A stretch of DNA of 64,000 nucleotides from Kribbella qitaiheensis (GTDB lineage: Bacteria; Actinomycetota; Actinomycetes; Propionibacteriales; Kribbellaceae): NCBI RefSeq assembly GCF_014217565.1, contig NZ_CP043661.1, positions 7,068,001-7,132,000 on the forward strand. The letters are read 5' to 3'. The notes under the pieces were generated by a model. That model saw only the letters and a program-made list of their open reading frames with translations, was not told the origin of the DNA and made no database searches. Shown one piece after another: positions 33,637 to 42,775 of this stretch. The position numbers were made by a program, and so were the translations under genes. Position 1 is the first letter of the stretch, and every line of letters begins with the position of its first letter.

Positions 33637-34880
33637 TCGAACTCGGGGCACTGGGGGTAGTTCACCCACTGGGCGACGTTGGTGGCCGAGTCGGACGGAC
33701 CGCCGGTGTTGTTGATGACGTGCGAGATCGTGCCCTCGCCGCCGAGCGACACGGTCACCATGCTGTGGAACTTCACGCCCGGCTTGTTCGGTACCTCGAA
33801 CGCGCGATCCGCCACGATGCTCGGATCGTCGTTGAAGACGCAGTAGCTGCCCAGCCCCCACGCCTCGTGCGTGGTGACCGAATCAGCGACCTTGTACGCC
33901 GCGTAGCCACGGGTCGATCCGTTCATCCAGGCTGCCTGGTTCGGCGGGTCGTACGGCATCTCGTTCTGGTAGAAGTACGTCCTCCCCCCGTTGCCGTTCC
34001 AGATCGTCTGGTACTTCTGGTAGTGCTCCACGAACAGCCCGTACGCCGTAATGTCGTTGCCGTTGACAACGAGTCCGGTAGCGGCCGTGTTCGAGGTCCA
34101 GCCGACCCCGAAGCTGTGATCGCCACGCCACAGCCAGGTGTGGTCGATGATCACGTTGTTGCTGTTGATCCGCAGCGTCTCGGTCGCCTTCCCGACGGCG
34201 GCGCCACCGATCCGGAAGTAGACGTCGCTCAACGAGGTCGGGTTCGCCGAGTGGTTGGCCGACGATCCGGTCGGGCCGAGCTCCATCAGTAGCGGCGAAT
34301 TGGTCGGCGCCGCGTCGATCAGCAGCCCGGCGATCTTCACGCCGTCGACGTCAGCGACGGTGATCGACGGGGTCCCGCTGGTCGGCATCAGAGTCGCCAG
34401 CCCGAGGCCCAGCACGACGGTGTCGGCCCGGTTGATCCGCAGCGTGTCGCTGAGCCGGTAGACGCCCGGCGTGAACAGCAGGTCCTTGCCGGCGGCAAGT
34501 TGTGCGTTGATCGTCGCAGCGGTGGCACCCGGCTTGACGATGTAGAACTGGCTGATCGGCAGCGACTGGCCGGCTGGTTTGCCGCCCACCCAGCCGGGAC
34601 CGGCCGAGTTGCTCTTCAGGGCCGGGACGAAGACCTGGTAGTTGCCGGCGGCATCGACGTACAGGTAGAGCTTCTCCCGGACCACCGGGGTCTGCGCGAC
34701 CTTCGTGTACGGCGGGTTAGGGAAGGTGCCGGCCGGTGCGTTCTGAGCGCCGACGAAGACCATGTTCCAGTTCTGCCCCGTCCAGCTGCCCCAGTTGGTG
34801 TTCCGGGAGATCCACTGCTGCTGGCTGCCGGAGCGGATCTGCCCGTCGACCACGGTGTCGGCCAAAGAGTCAGACAAAGT
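33627..34880 (-). pseudogene. Right-handed beta-helix (pectate-lyase-like) secreted protein, 5'-truncated
   Basis: About 415 residues match the C-terminal part of large secreted actinobacterial proteins often annotated as adenylyl cyclase or F5/8-type proteins: QQQWISRNTNWGSWTGQNWNM, LLFTPGVYRLSDTLRINRADTVVLGLG, NNVIIDHTWLWRGDHSFGVGW, YAAYKVADSVTTHEAWGLGSYC. Homology stops near 34880. The expected signal peptide and N-terminal third are missing, and the 3' end of a LacI gene lies directly upstream. No plausible start with a signal sequence exists, so this is a remnant, probably left by a rearrangement. Its 3' end overlaps dispersed-repeat copy 2. Confidence 0.75.
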
Positions 34881-34932
34881 GGCCGAGGTTTCGGAACCGG
34901 TTCCGGTACTACGCCGCCGCCGCGGCGCGGGC

Positions 34933-35941
34933 TCAGGATTCGCGCACAACCAGGTGACCGGGGACGACGTGGACTCCCGGTTGAGCGTGCCCGTTGATGG
35001 CGTCGAGCAGGAGCTCTGCGGAGCGGCGGCCGATCTCCTCCAAGCCCAGATCGACCGTCGTCAACGGAGGACGGGCGGCCTCGGCGACGAGCCCCCAGTT
35101 GTCCACACCGACGACGCCAACCTGGGCAGGAAGGGCGACTCCGGCTTCGCGCAGTCCGTCGGTCACGCCGCGGGCAACCACATCGCTGCCGCAGAAGACA
35201 CCGTCGACGTCTTCGTTCGTACGCAGGAGTTGCGCCACCGCGAATCGTCCCCAGGCTTCGGTCCAGCTGCCGAAGTACGGATCGCCCGCAGGCTCCAATC
35301 CGTGCGCGGCGAGTGCCTCGGCCATTCCAGCGGCGCGTTCGCGGGCGGAAGAGTGTGACTGCGGGCCGGTGATGTGGGCGATGCGCCGGCGGCCGGTCTT
35401 GACCAGGTGCTCCACCGCGAGGTGCGCGGCACCGCGCTCGTCGCTGACAACGCTGCAGTCGTGCGGGTCGCTGCTGGGCGCGAAGGCGTAGACCACGGGA
35501 ACGGGCAGGTCGTCGCCGAGCGGACGGCGCGGATCGGTGCGGCGGCCCGCGACGATGATGCCGTCGACCCTTCGTTCGAGCAGTTTGCCCAGATGGTGCT
35601 GCTCACGGATGGGGTCGTCGCGGCCGTCACACAGGAACGCGATCATCTCGCCCGCGGCCAGCGAGTCCTCGGCGCCACGCATCACCGGGATGCCGAAGCG
35701 GCCGTAGCTGTCGGTGGTGATGACGCCGACGGTGAAGGTACGCCCGGCCAGCAGGGTCCGGGCGACGTTGCCCGGGGTGAAGCCCAGTTCGTCGGCCACC
35801 GCGCGCACCCGGGCGCGAGTCTCGTCGCGGAGCCGGCCCGCTGCCGTTGAGGGCCTTCGATACCGTGCCGACGGAGACGCCTGCCTTGGCGGCCACGTCG
35901 GCGATGCCGACCCGGCGCGCACTGATGCTTTCGTCGGTCAT
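34933..35941 (-). CDS. LacI-family regulator of the GH127 operon, with an apparent frameshift near the N-terminus
   Basis: From ATG 35941 the N-terminus reads MTDESISARRVGIADVAAKAGVSVGTVSKALNGSG, a complete LacI HTH. It then shifts frame in the GGG (CCC on plus) at 35837-35839. The effector domain continues in the next frame from RLRDETRARVRAVADELGFTPGN to VVPGHLVVRES. Removing one base restores a normal ~335-aa repressor; without that, neither half would work. It is divergent from the GH127 gene, and the 195-bp gap holds two TGGGAAA-CAAT-TTTCCCA boxes that it probably binds. The inducer is likely an arabinose-containing sugar. Confidence 0.85.
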
Positions 35942-35994
35942 GGTCACCGTTCCTGCTCTGTTGCGGACCGCCCCGGACCGGTCCGGAACCCGTA

Positions 35995-36012
35995 TGGGAA
36001 ACAATTTTCCCA
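35995..36012. promoter_or_regulatory. LacI-type operator 1, TGGGAAA-CAAT-TTTCCCA
   Basis: This 18-bp palindrome is 54 bp upstream of the LacI gene start. An identical copy lies at 36093-36110, so both divergent promoters have one. Confidence 0.8.
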
Positions 36013-36092
36013 CACGGTACACCGGGATCTCACCGCAATGCGACCTGTCTACGGTCTTGACCAAGAGTCTATCGGAGCTCTAGGTTGACGAC

Positions 36093-36110
36093 TGGGAAAC
36101 AATTTTCCCA
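36093..36110. promoter_or_regulatory. LacI-type operator 2, TGGGAAA-CAAT-TTTCCCA
   Basis: Identical 18-bp palindrome 41 bp upstream of the GH127 start codon and 98 bp from operator 1. The pair could support looping. Confidence 0.8.
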
Positions 36111-36150
36111 CTATCCCACCCCCTTTTGACGGTTGCTCCGAGAGGCGGCA

Positions 36151-36164
36151 TGTGAACGCTCACA
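36151..36164. promoter_or_regulatory. AraR-like box covering the GH127 start codon
   Basis: TGTGAACGCTCACA differs by one base from the TGTGAACGCTAACA boxes at araB and araR. The GTG start codon is bases 2-4 of the box, behind a GAGG ribosome binding site. Confidence 0.65.
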
Positions 36165-38080
36165 TTCAGGCTGCGCCCACCCGCACCCACACCCACACCC
36201 CTGGTCCGGCCGCGCCGCGCAAGCACCCTCAGCTCGCCCCGTTGCCGTTGAGCGCAGTCCAGCTGGATCCCGCGTCGTTGCTGGGCGGGCGGCAGGAGCT
36301 CAACGCGGCGGCCACCATTCCGCACTGCGTGGACAACATCGAGCGCACCGGCGTCATCGCGAACTTCCGTCGCCTCGCCGAAGCCGGCGCGAAGGCAGAT
36401 GCGGATCAAGCGAAGGGTGCCTTCCAAGGACCCTGGTTCGCCGATTCCGATCTGTACAAGACCCTCGAAGCGATCGGCTGGGAGGTTGGTCGCTCCGGCA
36501 CCGGCCAGTGGGCTGAGCTGCTCTCCGACCTGGCCACCCTGCTCGAACAGGTGCAGGCGGCGGACGGCTACCTCAACACCTACGTGCAAGGACTGCCGGA
36601 CGAGGAGCCGTTCAGCCACCCCGAATACACCCACGAGCTCTACTGCGCGGGCCACCTCATGCAGGCTGCCGTTGCGCTGCACCGCGGTGGCGGCGACGAG
36701 CGCTTTCTCGCGATCGCCCGGCGGGTCGCCGACCTGGTCGTGCGCTCGTTCGGCGATGACGGCCGGCCGATCATCGATGGGCATCCCGAGGTGGAGACCG
36801 CGCTGATCGAGCTCTATCGGGAGACGGGGGAGGAGTCCTACCTCCACGCAGCCGAGCTCCAGGTCGAGCGGCGCGGACACCGCACCCTTGCTGCCGGACG
36901 CTTCGGATCGCAGTACTACCAGGACCACGAACCGGTGCGTGAGGCAACGGAGGCTATCGGGCACTCGGTTCGGCAGCTCTACCTTGCGGCCGGCGTCACG
37001 GACCTCTACCTGGAGAACGGCGACCAGACGCTGCTGGAGGCGATGGAACAGCTGTGGGACAGCGCCTTCGGCACCAAGCTGTACCTCACCGGAGGGCACG
37101 GCTCCCGCCATCGGGACGAGGCGTACGGAGATCCGTACGAGCTGCCGCCGGACCGCGCCTACGCCGAGACCTGCGCGTCGATCGCTGCCCTGCAATGGTG
37201 CTGGCGGATGCTCCTGGCCACCGGACAGGCCCGGTACGCCGAGGAGATGGAGCGCGCCCTGCTCAATGCCATCGCGGCGTCGACAACGCATACCGGCACT
37301 GCCTTCTTCTACTCCAACCCACTGCAGTTGCGGACCGGCCACGACGGCTCCGGCGAGGATGCGCCGAGCGAACGCCTGCCCTGGTACGACTGCGCGTGCT
37401 GCCCGCCGAACCTTGCCAGGCTGTACGCATCCCTGCATGGCTACACGGCGACGTCGGACGCGGCCGGGCTCCAGCTGCATCTCCTTGCCGCAGGCAAGTT
37501 CACTGCTGCCACCCTGATCGCCGTCGTCGAGACCGGCTACCCATGGGACGGCGACGTACTGGTCACGGTCAGCGGTCAGGGCGAGCTGGCGATCCGCGTA
37601 CCGGCGTGGGCCGCGGGCGCCACCGTCGCAGTGACTTCGGGACAGGTGATTGCCGAACCCACACCGGGCGAGTACCTGCGGGTCTCGTGCGACGACGGTG
37701 CCACGGTTCGTCTCACGCTGCCGATGGCTCCGCGCTTGGTGCGCGCCGACGATCGCGTCGATGCGGTGCGCGGGTGCGTGGCGATCGAACGCGGACCGCT
37801 CGTGTACTGCGTCGAGCAAGCGGACCTACCCGAAGGCATCGTGGTCGAGCAGCTACGCCTGGATCCCTCGGTAGGCATCGTCGAGGAGCCAGGCGAGGAC
37901 GGCATCGCGCCGGTCCGGCTCCGGCTGTCCGCCTTGGCCATCCCGCTCGAGACGTCCCTGTACCAGCCGTACGACCCGGCCTCGGCGACCGGAACCCCGG
38001 TCACCGTCACAGCAATTCCGTACCACGCCTGGGCCAACCGGGGACCCGGTGCCATGCGGGTCTGGCTCCCTCTTGCCTGA
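36152..38080 (+). CDS. GH127 beta-L-arabinofuranosidase (DUF1680)
   Basis: The 642-aa cytoplasmic protein has no signal peptide. It carries the GH127 zinc/nucleophile set: Glu339 and Cys341 in AYAETCASIA, and Cys416-Cys417 in WYDCACCPPNLARLY. The spacing almost equals that of Bifidobacterium HypBA1 (Glu338, Cys340, nucleophile Cys417, Cys418, from memory). An alpha/alpha barrel (about 40-440) is followed by a beta-sandwich. It would cleave beta-L-arabinofuranosides, such as hydroxyproline-linked arabino-oligosaccharides, after import by the CUT1 transporter encoded next. The start codon lies inside an AraR-like box, and two LacI operators lie upstream, so dual control is likely. Confidence 0.92.
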   Translation: MNAHIQAAPTRTHTHTPGPAAPRKHPQLAPLPLSAVQLDPASLLGGRQELNAAATIPHCVDNIERTGVIANFRRLAEAGAKADADQAKGAFQGPWFADSDLYKTLEAIGWEVGRSGTGQWAELLSDLATLLEQVQAADGYLNTYVQGLPDEEPFSHPEYTHELYCAGHLMQAAVALHRGGGDERFLAIARRVADLVVRSFGDDGRPIIDGHPEVETALIELYRETGEESYLHAAELQVERRGHRTLAAGRFGSQYYQDHEPVREATEAIGHSVRQLYLAAGVTDLYLENGDQTLLEAMEQLWDSAFGTKLYLTGGHGSRHRDEAYGDPYELPPDRAYAETCASIAALQWCWRMLLATGQARYAEEMERALLNAIAASTTHTGTAFFYSNPLQLRTGHDGSGEDAPSERLPWYDCACCPPNLARLYASLHGYTATSDAAGLQLHLLAAGKFTAATLIAVVETGYPWDGDVLVTVSGQGELAIRVPAWAAGATVAVTSGQVIAEPTPGEYLRVSCDDGATVRLTLPMAPRLVRADDRVDAVRGCVAIERGPLVYCVEQADLPEGIVVEQLRLDPSVGIVEEPGEDGIAPVRLRLSALAIPLETSLYQPYDPASATGTPVTVTAIPYHAWANRGPGAMRVWLPLA

Positions 38081-38121
38081 GAATCTCGCTCGCGGTGACG
38101 CGGGCAGAAAGTGAAGTCACC

Positions 38122-39393
38122 ATGAGAACTCCGAGGATCGCAGCAGTAGTTGCCGCACTCGCGCTCGTCGCCGCGGGATGCGGTAGCGGGGGAGAGCAGA
38201 AGTCGGCCGCGACGGACAAGCCGACCGGTACGGCGACCCTGTGGGTGCGCGACAGCGCGAAGGGCTTCATCAACCTTCTCGCCGAGCAGTACAACAAGAC
38301 CCACGAGGGCAAGGTGCAGGTCACCGTCGTACCGTCGGCGAACTTCGTCCAGAAGTTCGGTACGGCGGCCGCTTCGGGATCGGGCCCCGACATCGCTTCC
38401 ATCGATCTGGTGTACCTGCCGTACTTCGCCTCCAAGGGCGTGCTCGACGACCTCACCCCCGTCCTGGACTCGCTCAGCTGGAAGGACGGGCTCAGCCCGG
38501 CGCACAAGAAGCTGGCCGTCTACGAAGGCAAGACCTACGCCCTGCCGTTCACCGCCGAGGCGTCGGTCACCTTCTACAACAAGGATCTCTTCAAGAAGGC
38601 GGGTCTCGACCCGGCCAAGCCACCGACCACGTACGCCGAGATGCTGTCCGCCGCCCGGGCGATCCGGAAGCTCGGCAACGACTACTACGGCTTCACGATG
38701 GCCGGCCAGTGCGGCGGCTGCAACATCTTCGAGTTCGCCCCGCACGTCTGGGCGAGCGGCGGGAAGGTGCTCTCCGACGACGGCAAGGCCGCTGCCTTCG
38801 ACAGCCCGGAGGTGACCGACGCGCTCAGCTTCTACCGCCAGCTCTGGACCGAGGGACTGATGCCGCCGTCGGCGAAGACGGACAACGGCTCTGTGCAGCC
38901 GGCGTCCTTCCAGAGCGGGAAGGTCGGCATGGCCAACCTCGGCGCCTTCTTCGTGCAGACGCTGGTGGCGGACAAGAAGATCGACTTCGGGGCCACACCC
39001 ATCGTCGGTAAGGACAAAGGCACGGCCTCGTTCGCCGGCGGTGACGAGATCGCTGTCACCAAGGGCGCGAAGAACAAGGCCGTGGCGTACGATTTCGTCA
39101 AGTGGGCCACCAGCGAGGAGGCCCAGACCATCTTGGCCAAGAACGCCATCGTCCCGGTCCGGACGGACCTCATCGACAAGATCTACGCGCCGCTCGACCC
39201 GCGCTACAAGGTCCTCGGCGACGCGATGGCGATCGGGCAGACGCCGTACAGCGTGGTCGAGAACGCGATCATCAACGACAACAACGGCCCGTGGTCGAAG
39301 CTGATCAACGAGGCGGTGTTCGGCAGCGGCGACGTCAAGGCGGCCCAGACCGCGGCGCAGACGGCGGCCCAGCAGATCATCGACAAGGGCTGA
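38122..39393 (+). CDS. CUT1 sugar-binding lipoprotein (GH127 operon)
   Basis: The 423-aa protein from ATG 38122 has a lipoprotein signal (LVAAGCGSG, Cys20) and the extracellular binding protein family 1 fold: TLWVRDSAKGFINLLAEQYN, DIASIDLVYLPYFASKG, and LPFTAEASVTFYNKDLFKKAG. It lies 41 bp after GH127 and is followed by two permease genes. It probably captures arabino-oligosaccharides that GH127 then cuts. No ATPase gene is present; a shared MsiK-type ATPase encoded elsewhere is expected. Confidence 0.92.
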   Translation: MRTPRIAAVVAALALVAAGCGSGGEQKSAATDKPTGTATLWVRDSAKGFINLLAEQYNKTHEGKVQVTVVPSANFVQKFGTAAASGSGPDIASIDLVYLPYFASKGVLDDLTPVLDSLSWKDGLSPAHKKLAVYEGKTYALPFTAEASVTFYNKDLFKKAGLDPAKPPTTYAEMLSAARAIRKLGNDYYGFTMAGQCGGCNIFEFAPHVWASGGKVLSDDGKAAAFDSPEVTDALSFYRQLWTEGLMPPSAKTDNGSVQPASFQSGKVGMANLGAFFVQTLVADKKIDFGATPIVGKDKGTASFAGGDEIAVTKGAKNKAVAYDFVKWATSEEAQTILAKNAIVPVRTDLIDKIYAPLDPRYKVLGDAMAIGQTPYSVVENAIINDNNGPWSKLINEAVFGSGDVKAAQTAAQTAAQQIIDKG

Positions 39394-39406
39394 GCGCGGA
39401 GGCCTC

Positions 39407-40360
39407 ATGACCAAGACCATCAGCCCACCCCTGGCGCCGAGCCGGCCGGTCGCCAGGCCGGCCGGGCCCCATCGGCCCTGGCTCTCCACCAGGCGACGTC
39501 GCCAGTTGATGGGCATGGCGATGGTGTCGCCGGCCCTGGTGGTCGTCACGGTGTTCTTTCTCGTACCGCTCGTGATGACGTTCTGGATGTCGCTGCACGA
39601 TTGGCCGTTGCTCGGTGAGCACAGCTTCACCGGCCTGGCGAACTATCGCAGGGCGATTCACGACACCGATTGGCTGCACGCGATCCGCTTCACCTTGACC
39701 TACACGGTGCTCATCACGCCGATCCTGCTGTTCGCCGGTCTGGCGGTCGCGTTCCTCGTCCATCGCGGCGGCCGAGCGGCGCGGGTCTTCCAGTCGATCT
39801 TCTTCCTACCGGTCGTGATCGGGTTCGCCGCCGGGGCCTTCCTCTGGCTGTACCTCGCGCAGCCCGGCCTCGGTCCACTGTCGGATCTGGCCGCCCGGTT
39901 CGGACTCGGCAGCCGGGACACGAACTGGTTCGCCACCGCCACCAGCGGCCTGCTGGTGGTGACGGCGATGGTCGTGTGGAAGGTCACCGGCATGCAGATG
40001 CTGCTTCTGCTGTCCGGCATGCAAGCCATCCCGGGGGAGTTGACCGAGGCGGCCCGGATCGACGGCGCCAGCCGCTGGAAAGCCTTCCTGCACGTCACTT
40101 TGCCGCTGCTGCGCCCGACGCTGGCCTTGGTGCTGGTGTTCTCCGTGGCTGGTTCCCTGCTGGCGTTCGACCAGTTCTACATCATGACCGCAGGTGGGCC
40201 GTCGAACGGCACGATCACCGCCGTCTACCAGATCTACCGCACCTCGTTCATCAACTTCGACCTCGGCTACGGCGCCGCGCTGTCGGCCATCCTGATGGTG
40301 GCGCTGGCGGCGGTCAGCGCCGTACAGATGCTGCTCCTGCGGAATTCGGACCACTCATGA
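39407..40360 (+). CDS. CUT1 ABC sugar permease 1 (MalF-type)
   Basis: The 317-aa membrane protein has about six transmembrane helices after a proline-rich N-terminal tail. The EAA loop reads GELTEAARIDGASRWKAFLHVTLP. It starts 13 bp after the binding-protein gene, and its stop overlaps the next start (ATGA at 40357-40360). Together with permease 2 it forms the channel for the sugar bound by the lipoprotein. Confidence 0.93.
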   Translation: MTKTISPPLAPSRPVARPAGPHRPWLSTRRRRQLMGMAMVSPALVVVTVFFLVPLVMTFWMSLHDWPLLGEHSFTGLANYRRAIHDTDWLHAIRFTLTYTVLITPILLFAGLAVAFLVHRGGRAARVFQSIFFLPVVIGFAAGAFLWLYLAQPGLGPLSDLAARFGLGSRDTNWFATATSGLLVVTAMVVWKVTGMQMLLLLSGMQAIPGELTEAARIDGASRWKAFLHVTLPLLRPTLALVLVFSVAGSLLAFDQFYIMTAGGPSNGTITAVYQIYRTSFINFDLGYGAALSAILMVALAAVSAVQMLLLRNSDHS

Positions 40361-41214
40361 AAACAATGCTCGCCGACGTTCGCAGAACGCTGCCCCGCGC
40401 TGCCTGGTGGATCGCGTGCGTATGCGTCTGTGTCCTCGTCCTGTATCCGCTGGCGATCATGGTCTCGCAGTCGCTGAAGAAGCCCAGCGAGGCGACGGAG
40501 AATCCGCCGACGCTCTACCCGCACGGAATCTCACTGGAGAACTACCGTGCGCTCGGCAGCACGGGACAGTTCGGCATCTGGCAGCACGTCACCAACAGCT
40601 TGGTGGTGGCCGCGGGCACCACCCTGCTGACGATGCTGCTCGCGACCCTGGCCGGCTACGGCTTCGCGAAGCTGCGATTCCGGGGGAGCGGGGTGCTCTT
40701 CTTCATCATCCTGGCGACTTTCATGATCCCGTTCCAGGCGATCATCACGCCGCTGTTCTCGATCCTGCACGGGATGGGGCTGAGCGACACCCTGCTGGGC
40801 CTGACGCTCGTCTACACGACGTTCCAGTTGCCGTTCGGGATCTTCCTGATGCGCAACAGCTTCGCGTCGGTGCCGGCCAGTATCGAGGAGGCCGCCCTCG
40901 TCGACGGGTGCGGTCTCTTCAGCGCCATGACCCGGGTGCAGTTGCCTGTCGCGATCCCGGGCCTGATCAGCACCGCCCTGTTCACGTTCTTCGCTTCCTG
41001 GAACGAGTTCTTCGCGGCCCTGATCCTGGTCACCGACGAGTCCAAGTTCACCCTGCCGGTAACGCTGACCGTCCTCGCCTCAAACCAGCTGGGCACCCTG
41101 AACTGGGGCCTGATGCAGGCCGGCGTAGCCGTCACCGCAATCCCCTGCATCGTGCTGTACCTACTCCTTCAGCGCTACTACGTAGCCGGCCTGGTCGCCG
41201 GCGCCGTCAAGTAG
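40357..41214 (+). CDS. CUT1 ABC sugar permease 2 (MalG-type)
   Basis: The 285-aa membrane protein starts at ATG 40357, inside a much longer open frame that is antisense or out of phase upstream. The EAA loop reads ASIEEAALVDGCGLFSAMTRVQLP. A typical MalG end (YLLLQRYYVAGLVAGAVK) closes the protein. It is the last gene of the GH127 operon, followed at once by a 12-bp hairpin terminator shared with araA. Confidence 0.93.
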   Translation: MKTMLADVRRTLPRAAWWIACVCVCVLVLYPLAIMVSQSLKKPSEATENPPTLYPHGISLENYRALGSTGQFGIWQHVTNSLVVAAGTTLLTMLLATLAGYGFAKLRFRGSGVLFFIILATFMIPFQAIITPLFSILHGMGLSDTLLGLTLVYTTFQLPFGIFLMRNSFASVPASIEEAALVDGCGLFSAMTRVQLPVAIPGLISTALFTFFASWNEFFAALILVTDESKFTLPVTLTVLASNQLGTLNWGLMQAGVAVTAIPCIVLYLLLQRYYVAGLVAGAVK

Positions 41215-41217
41215 CCA

Positions 41218-41247
41218 CCGCGGCGGCCGGGTCATCGGCCGCCGCGG
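41218..41247. terminator. Bidirectional terminator between the GH127 operon and araBDA
   Basis: CCGCGGCGGCCG (41218-41229) and CGGCCGCCGCGG (41236-41247) are perfect inverted repeats with a 6-nt loop, between two convergent operons. Confidence 0.8.
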
Positions 41248-41255
41248 CGAGAATT

Positions 41256-42761
41256 TCAGAGGCCGAGGGCCAGGCGGTAGTAGGCCTGGTTCCAGCGGAT
41301 CTCCTTCTGGAGTTGGCGTACGTCGGTATCGCTGTCGATCATCAGGAGCTCGGTCTTGAGCATGGTCGCCAGGTCGTGGAGCTCCTCGGTGCCGACCGCG
41401 GTGGAGAGGACCGTGTGGTGCGGGGCGCCGGCGGTGAGCCAGGATTCGGCCGAGGTGCGGAAGTCGGGGCGGGGCTTCCAGACGGCGCGGGCGACGGGCA
41501 GCCGGGGGAGTGGATGGGCGGGCGGAACGAGGTCGATCTCGTTGCCGATCAGCCGGAACCGGTCACCGAGGTCGGCCATCCCGATCACCACGCCAGGACC
41601 GGGGGCGGCGTCGAAGACCATCCGGACCGGGTCCTCGCGGCCGCCGATGCCGAGTGGATGGATCTCGACCGTCGGGACGCCGGCCGCGATGCTCGGGCAG
41701 ACCTCGAGCATGTGCGCGCCGAGGATCAGCTCCTCGCCCGGTACCAGGTTGTAGGTGTAGTCCTCCATGAACGACGTACCGCCCGGCCGGCCGGCGCCGA
41801 TGACCTTCAGCGTGCGCAGCAGGACCGAGGTCTTCCAGTCGCCCTCACCGCCGAAGCCATAGCCGTCGGCCATCAGGCGCTGGACAGCCAGCCCGGGCAG
41901 TTGGCGGAGTCCGCCCAGATCTTCGAAGTTCGTGGTGAAGGCGGTGAAGTCGCCGGCATCGAGGAAGGCTCGGAGCCCCGCCTCCAGCCGGGCGGCATAC
42001 CGCAGCGAGTCGTGCCGGTCGCCGTCGGGACGAAGTTCGGCTGCCAGCCGGTAGGTGTCGTCGTACTCCTTGACGAGGTCGTCGACCTCGCCGTCCGGTA
42101 CGGCATCGACCGAGGCGGCGAGGTCATTGACCGAGTAGGTGTTGACCGAGACCCCGAAGCGGCGTTGAGCCTCCACCTTGTCGCCTTCGGTGACAGCCAC
42201 GTCGCGCATGTTGTCGCCGAAGCGAGCCAGCTTCATCGAGCGCAAGGCTGCCAGTCCGGTGGCGGCCCTTGCCCAGCCGCCGATCCGCGTGCTGACCGCC
42301 GGGTCGCTGACATGACCCGCGACGGTGGTCCGCGGGATACCGAGGCGCGTCTGGATGTAACCGAACTCGCGGTCGCCGTGGGCGGCCTGGTTCAGGTTCA
42401 TGAAATCCATGTCGATCTCGGCCCACGGAAGGGCCACGTTCGCCTGCGTGTGCAGGTGCAGCAATGGCAGCTGGAGAGCTTCCAGTCCGGCGATCCACAT
42501 CTTGGCCGGCGAGAAGGTGTGCATCCAGGCGATCACACCGACGCAGTCCTCGGCCAGGTTTGCCTTCAGCAAGGTGTGCTTGATGGCGTCGGCGTCGGTG
42601 ACGACGGGAAACCACACCACCTCCGCGGCCAGGTGGCCCGATTCGTTCAGCGCGGCGACGATGTGCTGGGACTGCGCGGCGACCTGGTTGAGGGTGTCGA
42701 GTCCGTACAGGCCCTGGCTTCCGGTGAGGAACCAGAGCTGGGGTCGGCGAAGGGCTTTCAT
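41256..42761 (-). CDS. araA: L-arabinose isomerase
   Basis: The 501-aa enzyme interconverts L-arabinose and L-ribulose. It starts at ATG 42761 (MKALRRPQLWFLTGSQGLYG) and shows the family segments CVGVIAWMHTFSPAKMWI, LHLHTQANVALPW and DGYGFGGEGDWKTSVLLR. EHxx metal ligands and VEIHPLGIGGREDP are also visible. The length is normal. It is the last gene of the leftward araB-araD-araA operon, 14 bp after araD. An AraR-like box at araB should control it. Confidence 0.96.
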   Translation of the reverse strand: MKALRRPQLWFLTGSQGLYGLDTLNQVAAQSQHIVAALNESGHLAAEVVWFPVVTDADAIKHTLLKANLAEDCVGVIAWMHTFSPAKMWIAGLEALQLPLLHLHTQANVALPWAEIDMDFMNLNQAAHGDREFGYIQTRLGIPRTTVAGHVSDPAVSTRIGGWARAATGLAALRSMKLARFGDNMRDVAVTEGDKVEAQRRFGVSVNTYSVNDLAASVDAVPDGEVDDLVKEYDDTYRLAAELRPDGDRHDSLRYAARLEAGLRAFLDAGDFTAFTTNFEDLGGLRQLPGLAVQRLMADGYGFGGEGDWKTSVLLRTLKVIGAGRPGGTSFMEDYTYNLVPGEELILGAHMLEVCPSIAAGVPTVEIHPLGIGGREDPVRMVFDAAPGPGVVIGMADLGDRFRLIGNEIDLVPPAHPLPRLPVARAVWKPRPDFRTSAESWLTAGAPHHTVLSTAVGTEELHDLATMLKTELLMIDSDTDVRQLQKEIRWNQAYYRLALGL

Positions 42762-42775
42762 GATGGCTCCAGGGG

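Noticed and set aside
36152..38080. GH127 as a secreted enzyme
   Set aside because: The N-terminus is Thr/His/Pro-rich with no hydrophobic signal segment; a cytoplasmic location fits the linked importer.
37576..39630. 684-aa open frame on the minus strand
   Set aside because: Antisense of the GH127 operon (GH127 end and binding protein); no recognisable fold.
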